NCBI GenBank assembly: GCA_021613535.1
Contig: CP075496.1
Location: 124,001 to 188,000, forward strand
Source: Adineta vaga
Lineage: Eukaryota; Rotifera
Length of the DNA: 64,000 nucleotides
Direction of reading: 5' to 3'
The notes beneath the pieces are model-generated. The model was not told the origin of the DNA and searched no databases. It saw only the letters and a list, made by a program, of their open reading frames with translations. The position numbers and the translations under genes are program-made. Positions 41,527 to 55,413 of the stretch are shown here, piece by piece. Numbering within the stretch: position 1 is the first letter of the stretch; every line of letters begins with the position of its first letter.

Positions 41527-44500
41527 TCAATTACTAAATTTCAATGACGGACGAAGAAATGCATAATTCAAATAGTGCATCATATGATTTGTCAGCCAAA
41601 TGAGTACAACGGCGATTACCAACGGAACACTAGTATTGTAGATAGCCGAGTTGCAACGAAGAATGCCAGTTATAATTATATGTATCACATCAATTAGACG
41701 ACTTGTAACCACATAATGTTCACCATAAAATTCATCTGTGTAGATGTTGTAATGAAATATTGATGCTATACGTTTTATGAGACGAACAAAGAAATAACGT
41801 CTTTGAGCATTTTCATGTGTTCCACGTCGATCAGTAAAACATGATGCAACTACTCGACTGACAATAATGACACCACTGTATGTTAAAACGTTGTAAATAC
41901 CAACGAGTTTGGTTTGCGCGATTGAAACGATGGGAGAGTATATTACCGAATAATTATGGTAACCTCGCAAGCTGATAATGACTGTAAGGAGCTGACCATT
42001 AGTGAGTTGACCCGCTGTGATGTAACTCTCGTTATTACTTTCACTTTCATTAAACACACGAACCAGATGATTAGGACTCAATGTCAGCCGATGTCCGGAC
42101 TCGGTTTCAATAATAAGAAAGTGAGCTAAAATGTGACAATGAACGCGTTTTACAATGAATGCACCAATCAATAATACTAATCTCGAGCTACATCTTTGTC
42201 ATTAAAAACGACTTCCAAGCTTATTCTCGCCTGACTCATACGAATAAGAATTCGTAAGTGAAACATGTTACACTACTTAATTGCAGTTTGCTGGTTTTTA
42301 CAAGCACTTCTTGATGACAAGAATCATTTGATATTGATTCTTCCTTCGTTTTCGACACAATAACTGCGGTTCATGTAAACCACTTTCATCTCTTTCTATT
42401 CTCTTGCGTAAAAAAACGCTCATATGAAATAAAACAGTATATTTGATTATTCGTCGTCAGGTCCAGAAATAAAGGACACAATATTATCTGTTACCAAAAT
42501 GTCAGCGTTAATTATTATAATATTAGAGTTAGGGAAGATACTTTATCTTTACTTTATAAAGTCACCATAAAGATTACCTTTATTTTCATAGAATAAAGTA
42601 ACAGTCCTAATTGAACTAAAGAATACCCTGTGACCTTAAGTACTTTTTGTATATGGATATTCATAGATCCATGATAGCTATAGACTATTAACTCGTAAAG
42701 AGCCCTGCACGAGAGGCACACAGACAGCAAAGTTTGAGATGTATGTTCTATAGGTTTTTCTTCACAAGTTTGAACTAGATATCATCAAACGTGAGATCAA
42801 CTTAACGGTACAGATATGGAGTTATTCGAAGTAGACCTCTATTAGCAATATTCTAGCTACTCTATTAAGTGTTTTTCATCAGGGGATGCTTTAAATAAAA
42901 AGCTGTTTCCACTACTCGAAAAAAATTAGGAGTGAACAGATCTAAATCTTTTCGGCTGAACAAACATCCACAGAAAAGATCCATCCACACGTCGACGAAT
43001 ACGACCGTCGTAAACGGAAGTTTATTGTCGTATACTGCGCCGTATACGATTGTATACATAACATATACGGGACCTTTATCTCCGTGACCACGTACGGTGA
43101 CATACAATGATATTTACTATCGTTTTAGATTAATGATTTTCATACAAAACAATTCTTTTACAAAAAAGCTTTTATAAGAGTTTAACAACGGGCAGTCAGG
43201 GTCGAGGAACACTAGTATAATTTTAGTTTTTAAAGTTTAGTACTGAATACGTTGATTTTAGTTTAGAACGCAAATTCCACAATGAATTCGAATGAGTTTT
43301 ACGATTAATATAGTATGATGATTCTATACGATCCTATACGGCTGCTGTTTACGACCTGGGGTATTTAACCTGGGTTTATTTCATACAAAATATTTCGAAA
43401 TATCATTCTTGAAATTTCCTCCGTGAAATTGTAATCGCCAACAGACTTTTCTTAATCGCAGCACAAAATTAGTACCATAGTTTGTTTTACTTCGTGTCCA
43501 TTTATCTTAATAAACACTTCAAATAGCATTATACTCGAGGAATAATTGAATGATTCCTGTCAAGTGTTACGCTGCGGGTCAACTTAAGAATACGTTGTTG
43601 TCATTGGTAGGCACTGGTTCCAAGATAACAACGACTAGCTCATTGATCTCTGAAATTGGAACATTACATCGATTTTGTTGTTTCTAATAGTTACAGTGAA
43701 CCGATTTTTATATTGACCATGATAACCAGGTAATTTCTATTCCTATTAATAACGAGAGACGACTATAAGTATTATTTCTAATGATATAGAGACGTTTCTT
43801 TTCAGCTCTAACAGTGATGAATAACTGTTTTTTCAATTGATGTCAAAATAACTTAGTGTGTCCTTCGGATAATGATAATGTTTCATACAGGAGTATAATG
43901 TATCGGCAACAATATTTGTATCAGCATCTTGAGTTGAATTTATTGGACGAAAAGCTTTCTGTAATATTCATGTAGGAGAAAAACAGTTGTTCGTTACTGT
44001 TAGAGCTGAAAAGAAACGTCTCTATATCATTAGAAATAATACTTATAGTCGTCTCTCGTTATTAATAGGAATAGAAATTACCTGGTTATCATGGTCAATA
44101 TAAAAATCGGTTCAATGTAACTATTAGAAACAACAAAATCGATGTAATATTCCAATTTCAGAGATCAATGAGCTAGTCGTTGTTGTCTTGCAACCAGTGC
44201 CTACCAATGACAACAACGCATTCTTAAGTTGACCCTCATAGCGTAACACTTGACAGGAATCATTCAATTATTCCTCGAGTATAATGCTATCCGAAGTGTT
44301 TATTAAGACAAATGAACACGAAGTAAAACAAACTAAGGTACTATTTTTGTGTTGCAATTAGAAAGTCCCTAAACACGCTGTAAGTGGAGTATGAATTTAT
44401 TTCTAGATTGCAACGGTGTAGATATTAGAAAGTAGAAAGATTATTTCATTGCATTATGCCTATATTCACAAACATCGAAACTACTATACCTGTCTTATTT

Positions 44501-47470
44501 GGTTCATGATGAAGACGCACAAGCACTTCATCTTCCACTAATTTATCAGCGGTTGATTGACTATTACTAATAATTGTCTTCAGTCGATCACCCATTCGGA
44601 CGTATTTTATCTGCTTTTCTGTGCCATCAGCCATTAAGACATATTCGTCACCATGGAAACATGTGTAGCATACGTCCGTAACGATCGATGCACTACAGCA
44701 ATCTGAACTACTTGCGGACGCAATACCATCCTGTTTACAGCACACACCACTCTGGCAGATTACTCCAGCAGCATTGTCACAGCAGTCAGCAGTTGCTGAG
44801 CATGTTTTGCTCAGTGGCACACAACATTGAGCAGATTGACATGTCGTCGATCCATCACCATTGCCACAGCAGTCTGTCGCTGCTGAACATGTTTTGGTCA
44901 GTGGTGCACAACATTGAGTAGATTGACATGTCGCGGATCCATCACCATTGCCACAGCAGTCTGTAGCTGCTGAACATGTTTTGCTCAGTGGCACACAACA
45001 TTGAGTAGCATGACACGTCGTGGATCCATCACCATTGCCACAGCAGTCTGTCGCTGCTGAACATGTTTTGGTCAGTGGTGCACAACATTGAGTAGATTGA
45101 CATGTAGCGGATCCAACAGCATTGCCACAACAGTCTGTAGCTGCTGAACATGTTTTGGTCAGTGGTGCACAACATTGAGTAGATTGACATGTAGCGGATC
45201 CAACAGCATTGCCACAACAGTCTGTCGCTGCTGAACATGTTTTGGTCAGTGGTGCACAACATTGAGTAGATTGACATGTAGCGGATCCAACAGCATTGCC
45301 ACAACAGTCTGTCGCTGCTGAACATGTTTTGGTCAGTGGTGCACAACATTGAGTAGATTGACATGTAGCGGATCCAACAGCATTGCCACAACAGTCTGTA
45401 GCTGCTGAACATGTTTTGGTCAGTGGTGCACAACATTGAGTAGATTGACATGTAGCGGATCCAACAGCATTGCCACAACAGTCTGTCGCTGCTGAACATG
45501 TTTTGGTCAGTGGTGCACAACATTGAGTAGATTGACATGTAGCGGATCCAACAGCATTGCCACAACAGTCTGTCGCTGCTGAACATGTTTTGGTCAGTGG
45601 TGCACAACATTGAGTAGATTGACATGTAGCGGATCCAACAGCATTGCCACAACAGTCTGTCGCTGCTGAACATGTTTTGGTCAGTGGTGCACAACATTGA
45701 GTAGATTGACATGTCGCGGATCCATCACCATTGCCACAGCATTGCCCAGTGCTTGTACAACTTGCTTGAATCGTCTGACAACCTGCAAAATTGATCGAAA
45801 GTGTACGTGAAATTGTTCACAACCATACAAAAATACAATAAAAGTCTTCCCATCCTTATTACCTGAAACATTCTGCAAGAATTCGACAGAATTTTAGAAG
45901 CGCTTCGTCATAGATTGTGGGTCTTTATCCTGTGAGACTATTCTAAAGACTGAATCGGGCTTTTTTCATAACAGTATGTTTGCAAAGTGACCTGCTTGGT
46001 TTTCGTCTTTCAGTTTGATATTGATTTCGTTAGTATTCATTTTATACAGTGGTGGTTATCTTCAAGATCGATGCGATGCATCAAAGGAGGCAATAAATTA
46101 CCATAATGAAAAATATGCATTCTCATTTTTAAGAAGGAAATCTTGGTGAAGTTAAGATTACTCGGGAAAACTTCTTTAATTAAATTCTTCGAGGTGTTTG
46201 ACCTTGGAGATATGCAGACAGTTATCTTCACTCTGTTATTTTTCATTGTGTACCTTATGTGAAACTCATACTCGAAGTGTAGCGAAGCACAGATATGCTA
46301 GTTGAACGTCTCGTTGCAGAAAACAAGCCCGTAAATCATTCGGGCGTTCAAACTTGCATCTTAAGAGTTATTAGCTACAGACGAGTCATTGAGTTGAATA
46401 CTACAGAAGTAGAACTGATCAGCATTAACTTTGAAAGATTCGAGGTCGTCGAAATGTTTCTAGTAATAGAATCTGATTGTTAGTCTCATTTGAACTTGTT
46501 TTCAAAAGCTTATTAGAAGTTTGTATATATATTACATAATAGTTTAGTGATCGAACTAGTATGATATCATACTCTAGGTTAACCTTATCTAACTTCGAAA
46601 ATTAACAGCATGTGCTGCATGCTGTAAAATCTGAAACGAAATGGAATGTTCGACGGTTAGTATTGTGATTGATTTATTTTTAGCGCGAACTATATTTTAT
46701 GTGTTCTATTCTACGACAATCTTCTCTACAATCTAAGGCGACTATCCGAAAAAGATAGTTTTTCTATCAATGTGTAGGTCAAACAGACACGGTGCTTAAC
46801 GATTACATACGAAAACATACAAACAGATATATGTCTAGAAAACGAGTTCATTTGTATTATGCACTCCGCTAGTTTACTTCACAAATAAATGTAGATTGTC
46901 TTCAGTATCTGCCTTCGTATTATGATTGTAAATCTTCATGTCATATATGGAGTAATAAGAAAATAGACAGAGGATAATACAGTCGTTTACGACAATGCAC
47001 GTTCATGAATACAAGCAGTCTCAAAACCGAGCCAAGTAATATCGTAAAACACGATCATTTACAGTCGGGTAGGAAATCTGTCGTTTTAGTCCTGTATTAG
47101 AAATACGCTTTACTGTTTCGAAACGTTCTGAATTCTTGGCGGCAAACAAATAATTGAGGAGCGTTTAATGACATCTAAGTGAAATCTCAGATAACTCTAT
47201 AAGCAAATCAGATACGAGGTCATCTCAGATCTGCACCTAACCGGTTGAATGTGAACTTATTATCCTATTAGCAGTGTATCTATTTTCGATTTCTTATCTC
47301 CCAGCACCAGCTGTAGTTAATCTGCTGTCACTAAGTTTATTGTTGCTAACTAAATATGGTCAAGATCAAATAAAAATACATACCTGTCGTTGTTGTCGTT
47401 GTTGTCGTTGTGGTCGTTGTGGTCGTTGTAGTCGTTGAGATCGTGTTCATGGTTGTTGTCGTCATTAGAA

Positions 47471-47501
<31 letters not shown>

Positions 47502-50500
47502 TACAGTTTTGGTTGTAGATGCTATGATCGTCGTTTGAACTAAAATAAGATACGTTATATAAGCGCGAACAAAAGACAAACTATAAATTTCATCGTACAC
47601 TAAAATCAAATAGCATACTAGAACATTTGTAAAAACAGTACATAATGTTCTGATAGTTACAGAACCTATTACCTATGAGGCGCATCTGAAGAATCAAAGA
47701 TAGAAAGTCAAGAAATAATTAATATGCATAAATTTATATCTGTTTATTCAACTATTCTGCTGAACTCTCAAGAATCAAAAGAAGTGTCATTCTTGATTTA
47801 CGAATTAAAGTAATTGTGAAAAATTTTCAAGTTTTACTGAATCTACTAGACTTTTAAAAACTAGTGCTATTATACACCGATTCTGATGACCACGTCTAAA
47901 AGATTCTGAAAAATATATGTGATATTGAATGAAAAATATGCGTTAATTCACGGTATTGAATTATGTACAGACAAGAATTGGCGTAAGCCCTTGTCTCAAT
48001 GCTAAATGTAACATTTATGTTTTATCGTCATTCGTTGGATAAGAGAAACGGTAGCGAGGGAACTTCCTAATTAACGATTTGTCGAAGATTCCAATAAATA
48101 TGGGTGACAGAAACTATAGATTAGACAACAACTACTATCGCAGTTTTAAAAAAAACGAAAGATGAGAGCACATCTTAACACGTGAAATCTGTTATTAACA
48201 TACTTTTCCAGACATTTTTCTCCATCAGAATCAAGCGAAAAGTAGCCAGCATTCTCGAGGGAAATTTTTCTACTAGACTTGTGCTCCAACATACTACGGC
48301 CCGGCGGGATTGTCCCGACCCCTATTTGTTACGAGCTTGATCCCGATCCGATCGGGGTTGGGATAAAAATGTTCGAGACCTAGTCAATCATTTCATATAT
48401 ACATGTAACGTTATACTTATTCAAAAGCTTTAATATAATCTTCAGTACAAATATAACTAGAAAACACCTCTACACGTGTCGAAAACAACTATATTTATAA
48501 GTGGTAAATAGTTAAAGTACAACATAGTCAGGTCTGATTACTCTTCGAGTTCATCTTCACTTAGTACAATATGATCGTCGTTGATTCGATGTTTTTTCAG
48601 TTTTGAATGAGTCTTCTGTTCACCGTCATGAACAAAAAACATACTTTCAATAGGTAACAAAGAAACTGAATATCGATGAAGAAAGGGTTTCTATTTCGGT
48701 GGTACTCACGTACGATGATGATAATGTGACGATTTTTGATGGAATTACGCCTTTATTTATTTCTTCCTCTTAAATCGCATCGTTCTGATACAAAACAAGC
48801 GTTTATATACTCGTCCATAAATTAGAACGCAAGAAAATATCATGTCAAAGTACATCAGAATGTATTGAAATAAGGACATAATGAGGATAATCCATTATAT
48901 GATAAGAATCGAAAGAACTAACATCATGCGTACAGCGCATGTAAGCGAGAGCGTCGCAGATATGATTTTATAATTAAATATGCTGTTCTCAGTCATTCGA
49001 TTTCTTTCATTTCTGCTCTTCTTTATATTCATTCGACATGTGTACGAAGAATAATTCTGATAGGTTAAAAAAAACGAGTTTAAACGGGACTGAGACTGGT
49101 TTTACACTAAGAAAACATGTTCCGGGTCGGAACAAAGTTTTTCGTCCGACCGAATTCAAAGTATATAGGTTTCTTTGTCATAATCAGCACAAAAAAATGT
49201 ATTCTCCTCGAAATCTTGTGCAACAAATATTTGATCCCTGTTTGTGTATGAGCTTGTCCGTGTATAGCATGAATAAAAGAAGTATATATGTATGTAAATG
49301 TTGTCTTGTTTTCTTTCCTTCTCTCTTCTAACTGCACAGACTATTAGTTTTAGATAATCCATCAATCTATAATGTAGGAAGATTACGATTTTTCGCAGGA
49401 AATGAAACAAATCATGTTTTATATTATACTGATTCTGTTGTAAGGGAGAACGAACAATGCAGATTCTTTTGTAATGGTAAATCAATGAAAAATTAGAAGA
49501 AAGATAGGACTAAAAAACATCTAGCAAAGCGATATTTTCCTCCTCTCAATATCTTAAAAATAAGCATTGTTTTATGTTTCTGTTCGTATGAATGCAAGAT
49601 AAACTTATCATTAAAGATAAAAAATATATCATCTGTGATCTTTCTCTTGTTCGACCTTGTGTATTACGAGAGAGCAAAAGCTTGAAATTTCTTAGACACC
49701 AATTTTGAGAGAGTATGTCGGAGTACAAATATAATAGAAAAAAATTTCTCACAAAAATCGGCTTGATATTCTCTTATATCAACAAATAAAAAAGTTTAAA
49801 AAGTGTCTCTGTAATAGATTTCACATTTTAATATTCATTCCCATCTATCCTTCATGGAGTTGTGAAAGTCGCAGATGATCTTTATACCTTTTTTGTTTAA
49901 AATTCTGATAAAAGCTTATGTCGCTTAATAAAATCGCAAAAAAACAGCCACGTCAATATTATGTTGAAGATAGAAAGTAAGTGAAAAGAAATGATTTCGT
50001 ACCTGGTTGAACCTGTCCAAGGGAACAGAAAGCTATTTCTGTCGTGATCGTCGATCCGTTAGCCAAAGTTAGCAGCATTGCTGTCTGTGAACGTATAATA
50101 GCAGTGACTTTTTCGAATGTTTCGTTGAACGTCTTTCGGCAGCTGTTAAGAAGACACGAAAGCCGAGGCTTGATGATAAATGCAATATACAGCAAATCAC
50201 CCGTTGTATTTGGATTCACTTTACATTGTTCGTTCGTAGATCTAAAAAGCGGAAAATACGGCGCTTTTAAGATTAAATAAACATACTGAGTTTCACGTCG
50301 TCGTTTGCCAGAGGCATTTGATCCTGTCGAAGTGAATACTGTCGTCACAACACTTATATCAATATTTGGATATTGACTCGTCAACTGCAAACTTAGATAA
50401 AAGTTATATTTTGTGAGAATTTGAAACACAAACCTGAGTAAGCAAGTTGTTAACGTTCGGAATTGCAGACTCGCCATCATTTTTAAAATTAGTACCATAC

Positions 50501-51064
50501 GAAACATCGTACGGTAACACGACTAGAAAGAAGTAAACAATCTACCAAATCAATCAATAGAAAAACAATAAACACATACATGAATTGGTATTGATACCAA
50601 AAGTACCATTTGTCGATAAATAAACTGGAATTAAACTTAACACCACTACAATTGCGACTAGACCAGGGATGCAAAGGAAGCAACACAGTAGTGCTAACTG
50701 CCAGCGATTCCTTTAAATAGGTAGAAATACTTTCAGTTATAAATGCATATCAAGCTTTAGATGTCTGCAATGTATTCAGTCTTACTAGATCTTTAAAAGG
50801 CATTGTCATAACTCCATCGATCGATACATCTCTCTAGGATAAACGTAGGGTATACGGAGATTATAGAACGCCCTGATTCAAAGGTCATTCTATATTTTCC
50901 AGACATCGTGCAAATGTGTTTGAGACCCTTCATACTCAATCGATTGATTCTAAGTTATTTGTTACTAAAAACTCTGCTCTATCTTACGAACTCATTGTTT
51001 ACTAAACAACTCGAGAAAAATGTTCTTACCTGATCCTTCTCACCAGCGTCTGTTTGGTGTTCAT
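41527..51064 (-). CDS. Membrane-anchored Cys-repeat protein with Hint (Hog-type) module
   Basis: Nine exons (minus): 51064-51030, 50710-50580, 50522-50434, 50384-50287, 50241-50003, 47539-47384, 45782-44490, 42125-41527. These eight joined pieces keep phase throughout and give 879 codons; a ninth, non-coding leader exon is possible but not shown. Order: cytoplasmic MNTKQTLVRRIRNRW; signal-anchor TM (~16-43); an ectodomain of about 150 residues with six cysteines; a Thr-rich linker (exon 47539); about 12 repeats of 29 residues, each with six Cys (KTCSAATDCCGN type); and a Hint module starting at Cys624 (CFHGDEYVLMADGTEKQI). The Hint module continues across an intron to HFLIIETESGHRLTLSPNHL and YNVLTYSGVIIVSRVVASC. 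A last hydrophobic helix lies near the C-terminus. Hint modules of the Hedgehog class cleave themselves at the Cys; here TxxH is SPNH. Confidence 0.8.
42126..44489 (-). other. 2.36-kb intron inside the Hint domain, with palindrome
   Basis: Donor ACAG|GTATAG at 44490/44489 and acceptor ACATTTTAG at 42134-42126 rejoin PNKT with AHFLIIETESGH exactly. About forty times longer than most introns here. It contains the large inverted repeat at 43455-44361. Confidence 0.75.
43455..44361. repeat. Long inverted repeat, arms about 380 bp
   Basis: Left arm 43455-43833 and right arm 43979-44361 are near-perfect inverses, matching from AGTACC...TTTGTTTTACTTCGTG through CTGATAACCAGGT-type interior to CAGCTCTAACAGT. 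The spacer is about 145 bp. Only scattered mismatches are seen (for example GGTTCCAAG against GGTTGCAAG inverted). It has no coding capacity. It may be a foldback element or a recent inverted duplication. Confidence 0.9.
44740..45782 (-). repeat. 87-bp coding tandem repeat, about 12 units
   Basis: Units of 87 bp (29 codons) encode a six-Cys repeat. Eight units between about 45040 and 45712 are almost identical at the DNA level, including a GGATCC in each, while the outer units differ. The same DNA is open in a second frame, which is a by-product. Confidence 0.92.
45783..47383 (-). other. Intron between Thr-rich and Cys-repeat exons
   Basis: 1.6 kb, donor GACAG|GTATGT, acceptor TTTTGCAG. No gene inside is supported. 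A small palindrome ACAGCATGTGCTGCATGCTGT lies near 46606. Confidence 0.6.
47540..50002 (-). other. 2.46-kb intron of the Hint gene
   Basis: Donor CCAG|GTACGA and acceptor TATTTTAG. Open frames here are short and lack domains. A GC-rich palindromic patch is at 48298-48365. Confidence 0.6.
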
Positions 51065-54000
51065 CGACAGCTTTTTGAATAGCAGAGATGGTAATTCAGA
51101 CAATTATTCAACAACAGATCAGTAAAAATGAAATGATTAATCTAAATATGAAAGAATTCTTCATGTTCAAAGAGAATATCTCAAAATATCCCTCGTTAGT
51201 ACGACATAGATGTAAATCTTTGTTTCAGTAAAAAGCCGAATCTACACGCACTTATACTGGTGATAAGATAAGGCTTACGACTTTTATTGTTAAAAGGCGC
51301 AGAAAAGAAAGTTTTATAAAGTATGTTCAAGATTTTATGAAAAAGCCTTGTATGACGCTTGATCCCAGGTTTCTAGGACAAATCACAGAAAACAGCTCTT
51401 GTGAAATATGAAAAAGCAAAATATTGATTCGCATCTGAAAACATAAAAGAAATGTAGTCTTAACCGTAGCAAAATATCAGAAAAAAGCCATTTGGTGAAT
51501 TTAGAAAATCGAGAAATGCAGTTCTATTGGGAGATTTATAATTATGAAAAGCCCTGCATTGTTTCTATTCTAAAACCTAACTTATTAGTCCCTTCCATTT
51601 ACTCCTTGTAAGACGCAACTATCCACGTATACTTGTGAAACTTACTAGAATTAGCAAAAACAAAATCATGGCTGCCCAACATTCCGAATGAACAGATCGA
51701 TATTCAATGAATGAGAGCGAAAATAAAACAAGTACTTAACCTAATCGATATTTAGGTCGAAATTGATTGAAAAAGCTAAAAGAGACGAATCAGAGGACAT
51801 TCTCAAAGTAATTAGCTTCTTAATATGAGGATGATCAGTCTGGCCGAATACTCCAGTTTCTTGTTTAAGGTATCGACACTATAGTACATCTGAACGAGAG
51901 AATATTTCCTATTCTCAAAAGTTACACATTTCTGCACAGCGTTGCCACCCGCTATCGAGTGCCAACAAATCCGGAATATACAAAAACATCATTTACGGCA
52001 CATACAAGTCACTACCACGAAATCCTCCAATGGCGCACCATTTATCTCCATTCCATTACACGCACCTCCTGGTTATTCCTGCCTATTTCGGAATTTGTTG
52101 CATTTGCTCAATAATGGAATGCTAGTTCTCAAAGGCGAAGTGTTTTATTGGATAGATTGACTATGTACGGATGGATGTGGCTCATTGATAACATGGTCGG
52201 ATGATGTCAATTTCAAATTCAGTAGATTATGGTGTCTTTTAACGGAGATGTGCAGTTCTGAATGTGCCCACCTATCGAACCTCCCGCACACCCTCACTTA
52301 CAACAATCTATAACATAGAGAAACCTGAAACTGGTACTGTTGTCATCCAAACACCATCTTATGAAGCAGTCTTATCCATTAGAGTATCTACGCACTTCTA
52401 TCTCGCAGCTAAGCATTGGCAAATGCAGTTATGACAGTATCGGAAGGAATAAACAGAAACTCCTGATGATTGCATATCTGTTTTCATGTTAATGCTTACA
52501 CAAATCTCAATAAATGAAGCAATTCCTGAATTGTCAGGAACTCCTAGGGATTTGATTGTATCATGATTTTTACTATATATCCTTATAGGATATGACTATA
52601 ATTAAGAATGTTTCTAAATTCTTCCACTAAAATAAACTTTTTAGTAGAAAGAACTGGCATTTAGCAGCATATCTAAAGCTTATATGTCGAAAATAACTGG
52701 AGACAAACATACTGTAATTACACAACGGCATCTTCAAAATATACAATATATTGTCAAAGAGAACAATTAAGAGAAAAACACTGTTACTTCGGCTAATATT
52801 CTCTTGGTTTTATATGACTGTAGTCTACATATCATATGTGTACCCTAGTGAGAAACTTCACGTAACAGAATGTATTGATATGCAGCAAGCGTATTTTTTT
52901 CCTTTTATAAAAATTTCCATTGATAAAACAGAGCCTTTTCAGTTGAGATATTGAGGAAGTAACTTTTTTTGAATTATTCTGCAGTCGAGGTTTAAAAGAG
53001 TCAGCTTCAATGAGCGTTATTTAAGTTAAGAAAACTTACTGAAATGAAAACTCGTAGGATAAATAGTAATCAAAAAATTAAAATAGCCAATTGCTAATGT
53101 AGTGTTCTTTCCGATAGCATGATTGTTGTTTCAGAAAAGCGTGAATGAACCGCTAGATCACTGCTATTTGTAACAGATAGTAAGGGAAACGAATAGAAAA
53201 GGCCATTGACATAGTTTAGATGGTCATCATATGTATAATGAAAGATGATTACAGATGACGATGGAGGGGAAAATAAACTATGACAAATGAAGTTTCTCTA
53301 TTCTAACAATAATCACAATCGTTTTATTATCCTGCAAGGAATTCGCTAACAGTTTTTTCATATTTTGTATGCTACTAAAGGATATAGTTCGTAGATCGTC
53401 TGAAGAGTGAAGCATCTTGTGTATTGTGCATTTAATAAAATCTATTGAGATATGATGAATATGAAAGCGACTGATACATGTGAGATATATATAACGATTT
53501 TCTTCGATTATTTATCATTATAAATCTGCATAATAATAACTACGGTCGAGCAAATTTTTGTTATTATTAATGATTGCACTTACTTTGATATTGAAGTAGC
53601 TAATACCTTGAGTGTATTGAAAGTAAAAAAATGATATATCAGCACACTCTATTTATGTATATGGACATATATCTTCTTGATCAACGTATGATATTTTGCT
53701 GTGTTACGGCTCAGTGCTTTTTATTATTAGTTTTGTCCTCATTTCAGTTTGTTTCTCCCGATTATTGCTTGTGGCAAGTTTAGAAAGTACGAAATATTAT
53801 ATTTCACATTGAAATCCAGTTTGATAAAAGCATACTTTTTACGTCGTCATCTCAATAACTACGATATTATATAGTATACAGAACAATATAGTCAGCTCAT
53901 TTCTACTGAATACTACATTTTTTGATAGGGAAAAATGAAACTATGATGAGAATAGTATATAATTCTCTTAATAAAAATAATCGAAAAATACTTTAAATTA

Positions 54001-55413
54001 TTATTTATTTCTATTTCATTAAGCAGAATATATATTCAAATAAGAAACATGCAACAAACAAAAAGACAAATTGACATTCTTTTTATAAACTTTTTAAAAA
54101 CTATATATTTATAAATATAAAAAACAATCTAATCATTCATTTAATGAGCCATTTCTTTTTCGTTCTATCGTTTCTCATTTGTTTATTGTATATGAAATAT
54201 CCTACCATGTAAAGGATGAAACACAACGACGAAACGAAAAACATGCCTACTACCTCAACGAGTGCGACGATCAAAGAGTCTCTCTCTCTCCTAATTCATA
54301 ATTAACCTATCTTTTCTATCGATTATTTTCCTCGTTATTTTGCTCACTTCGAGAAGATTCTCCTTTTCTTCGTCGACTTCACATAATTCGTAATCATGAA
54401 TAGGCAATTTTATTATGAAAATTGTGATTGTGTGCATTGAAGTGTAACTTAAATAAATATTATTCACAAATGCGTTGCAAAAATAATATGAATAGTAATG
54501 GGAAGATATACCTTAGTTTCTGATAACAAGATGTAATTTCACAAAAAAAACAATTATGATTGAAATATATTACATCGCAACAATTTCTCTCATTTTCACT
54601 TATCTCGAAAGACATCATTTCATAATACAATATAACAAAAGATAGTTTGTAAAACAATAAAACAGCTTTATAATCTTGTAAAAAATTTTCTTTTGAATGT
54701 TTATATTTGTATAAGAAATCACATGTACTGTTGTGACATAGTTTTCTATTGATCAACTTTAAAGTAGTCTAAATATTCAGAATAATCTGAGTTATTTTAA
54801 TATTAGTTCTTTTGGTATTGTCAAACCTACCAATCAAGAATAAGATCGATAAAACCATATAAAAGCTCGTATTTTGAATGAAACTCTATATGGAATTATA
54901 ATATGCCTAGCAGTATGTTTTGAGAAAACTTTGTGCTCTAAATTTCGAACAGTTGAAATCCAATCGCTGAAGTAAAAAACTTACTCAAATTTTTTCCTCA
55001 CATACACCTTTTTTTGTGAAACTTCTGACAACATTATTATGTTGAGGGTTCATTTTTTCGTATAGATAACGAAAATTGTTCTTAAATAAACTAAAAAGAT
55101 TTTTAACCGACGCTATAATTTATATGAAAATAACTCGTAAACTTTCGTACATTGTATATATTGACATACTCGATAAAAACTATGATTAAATAAAATAAAT
55201 AGAGTACTGTTTTTAGAATAATAGTCGTACAAAGCTTTTCAAGTACATCTCTGTTTATATATATATATATATATTCATAAAAGAGAACACAAAAACGTCA
55301 TTCTAAAAACACCTTTGGCAAGTTTTCAATTCATCATCAAATGGTGAATAGAAAAGAGTATTATAATCGATAAAATAACATATATGAATCATATTTATTC
55401 AGAATAAAACTTA
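51065..55413. other. 4.3-kb intergenic region
   Basis: No gene supported on either strand. A degenerate copy of the dispersed repeat family is at about 52976-53030. The rest is AT-rich and unremarkable. It must hold the promoter of the Hint gene (from 51065 upward) and of the channel gene at 55414. Confidence 0.5.

Noticed and set aside
45029-45712. 227-codon ORF with eight copies of MSIYSMLCTTDQ-type peptide
   Set aside because: It is the second reading frame of the 87-bp repeat. The Cys-repeat frame is the one that joins in phase to the Hint domain and the upstream exons.
44740-45782. CRISPR-like direct repeats
   Set aside because: Units are head-to-tail without unique spacers, encode protein, and the genome is eukaryotic.
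49959-50507. 182-codon ORF taken as one exon
   Set aside because: It reads through two introns; splicing at 50434/50384 and 50287/50241 gives consistent phase with the rest of the gene.
54460-54756. 98-codon minus-strand ORF with Cys and Phe
   Set aside because: Isolated, AT-rich, no splice partners, no recognised domain.
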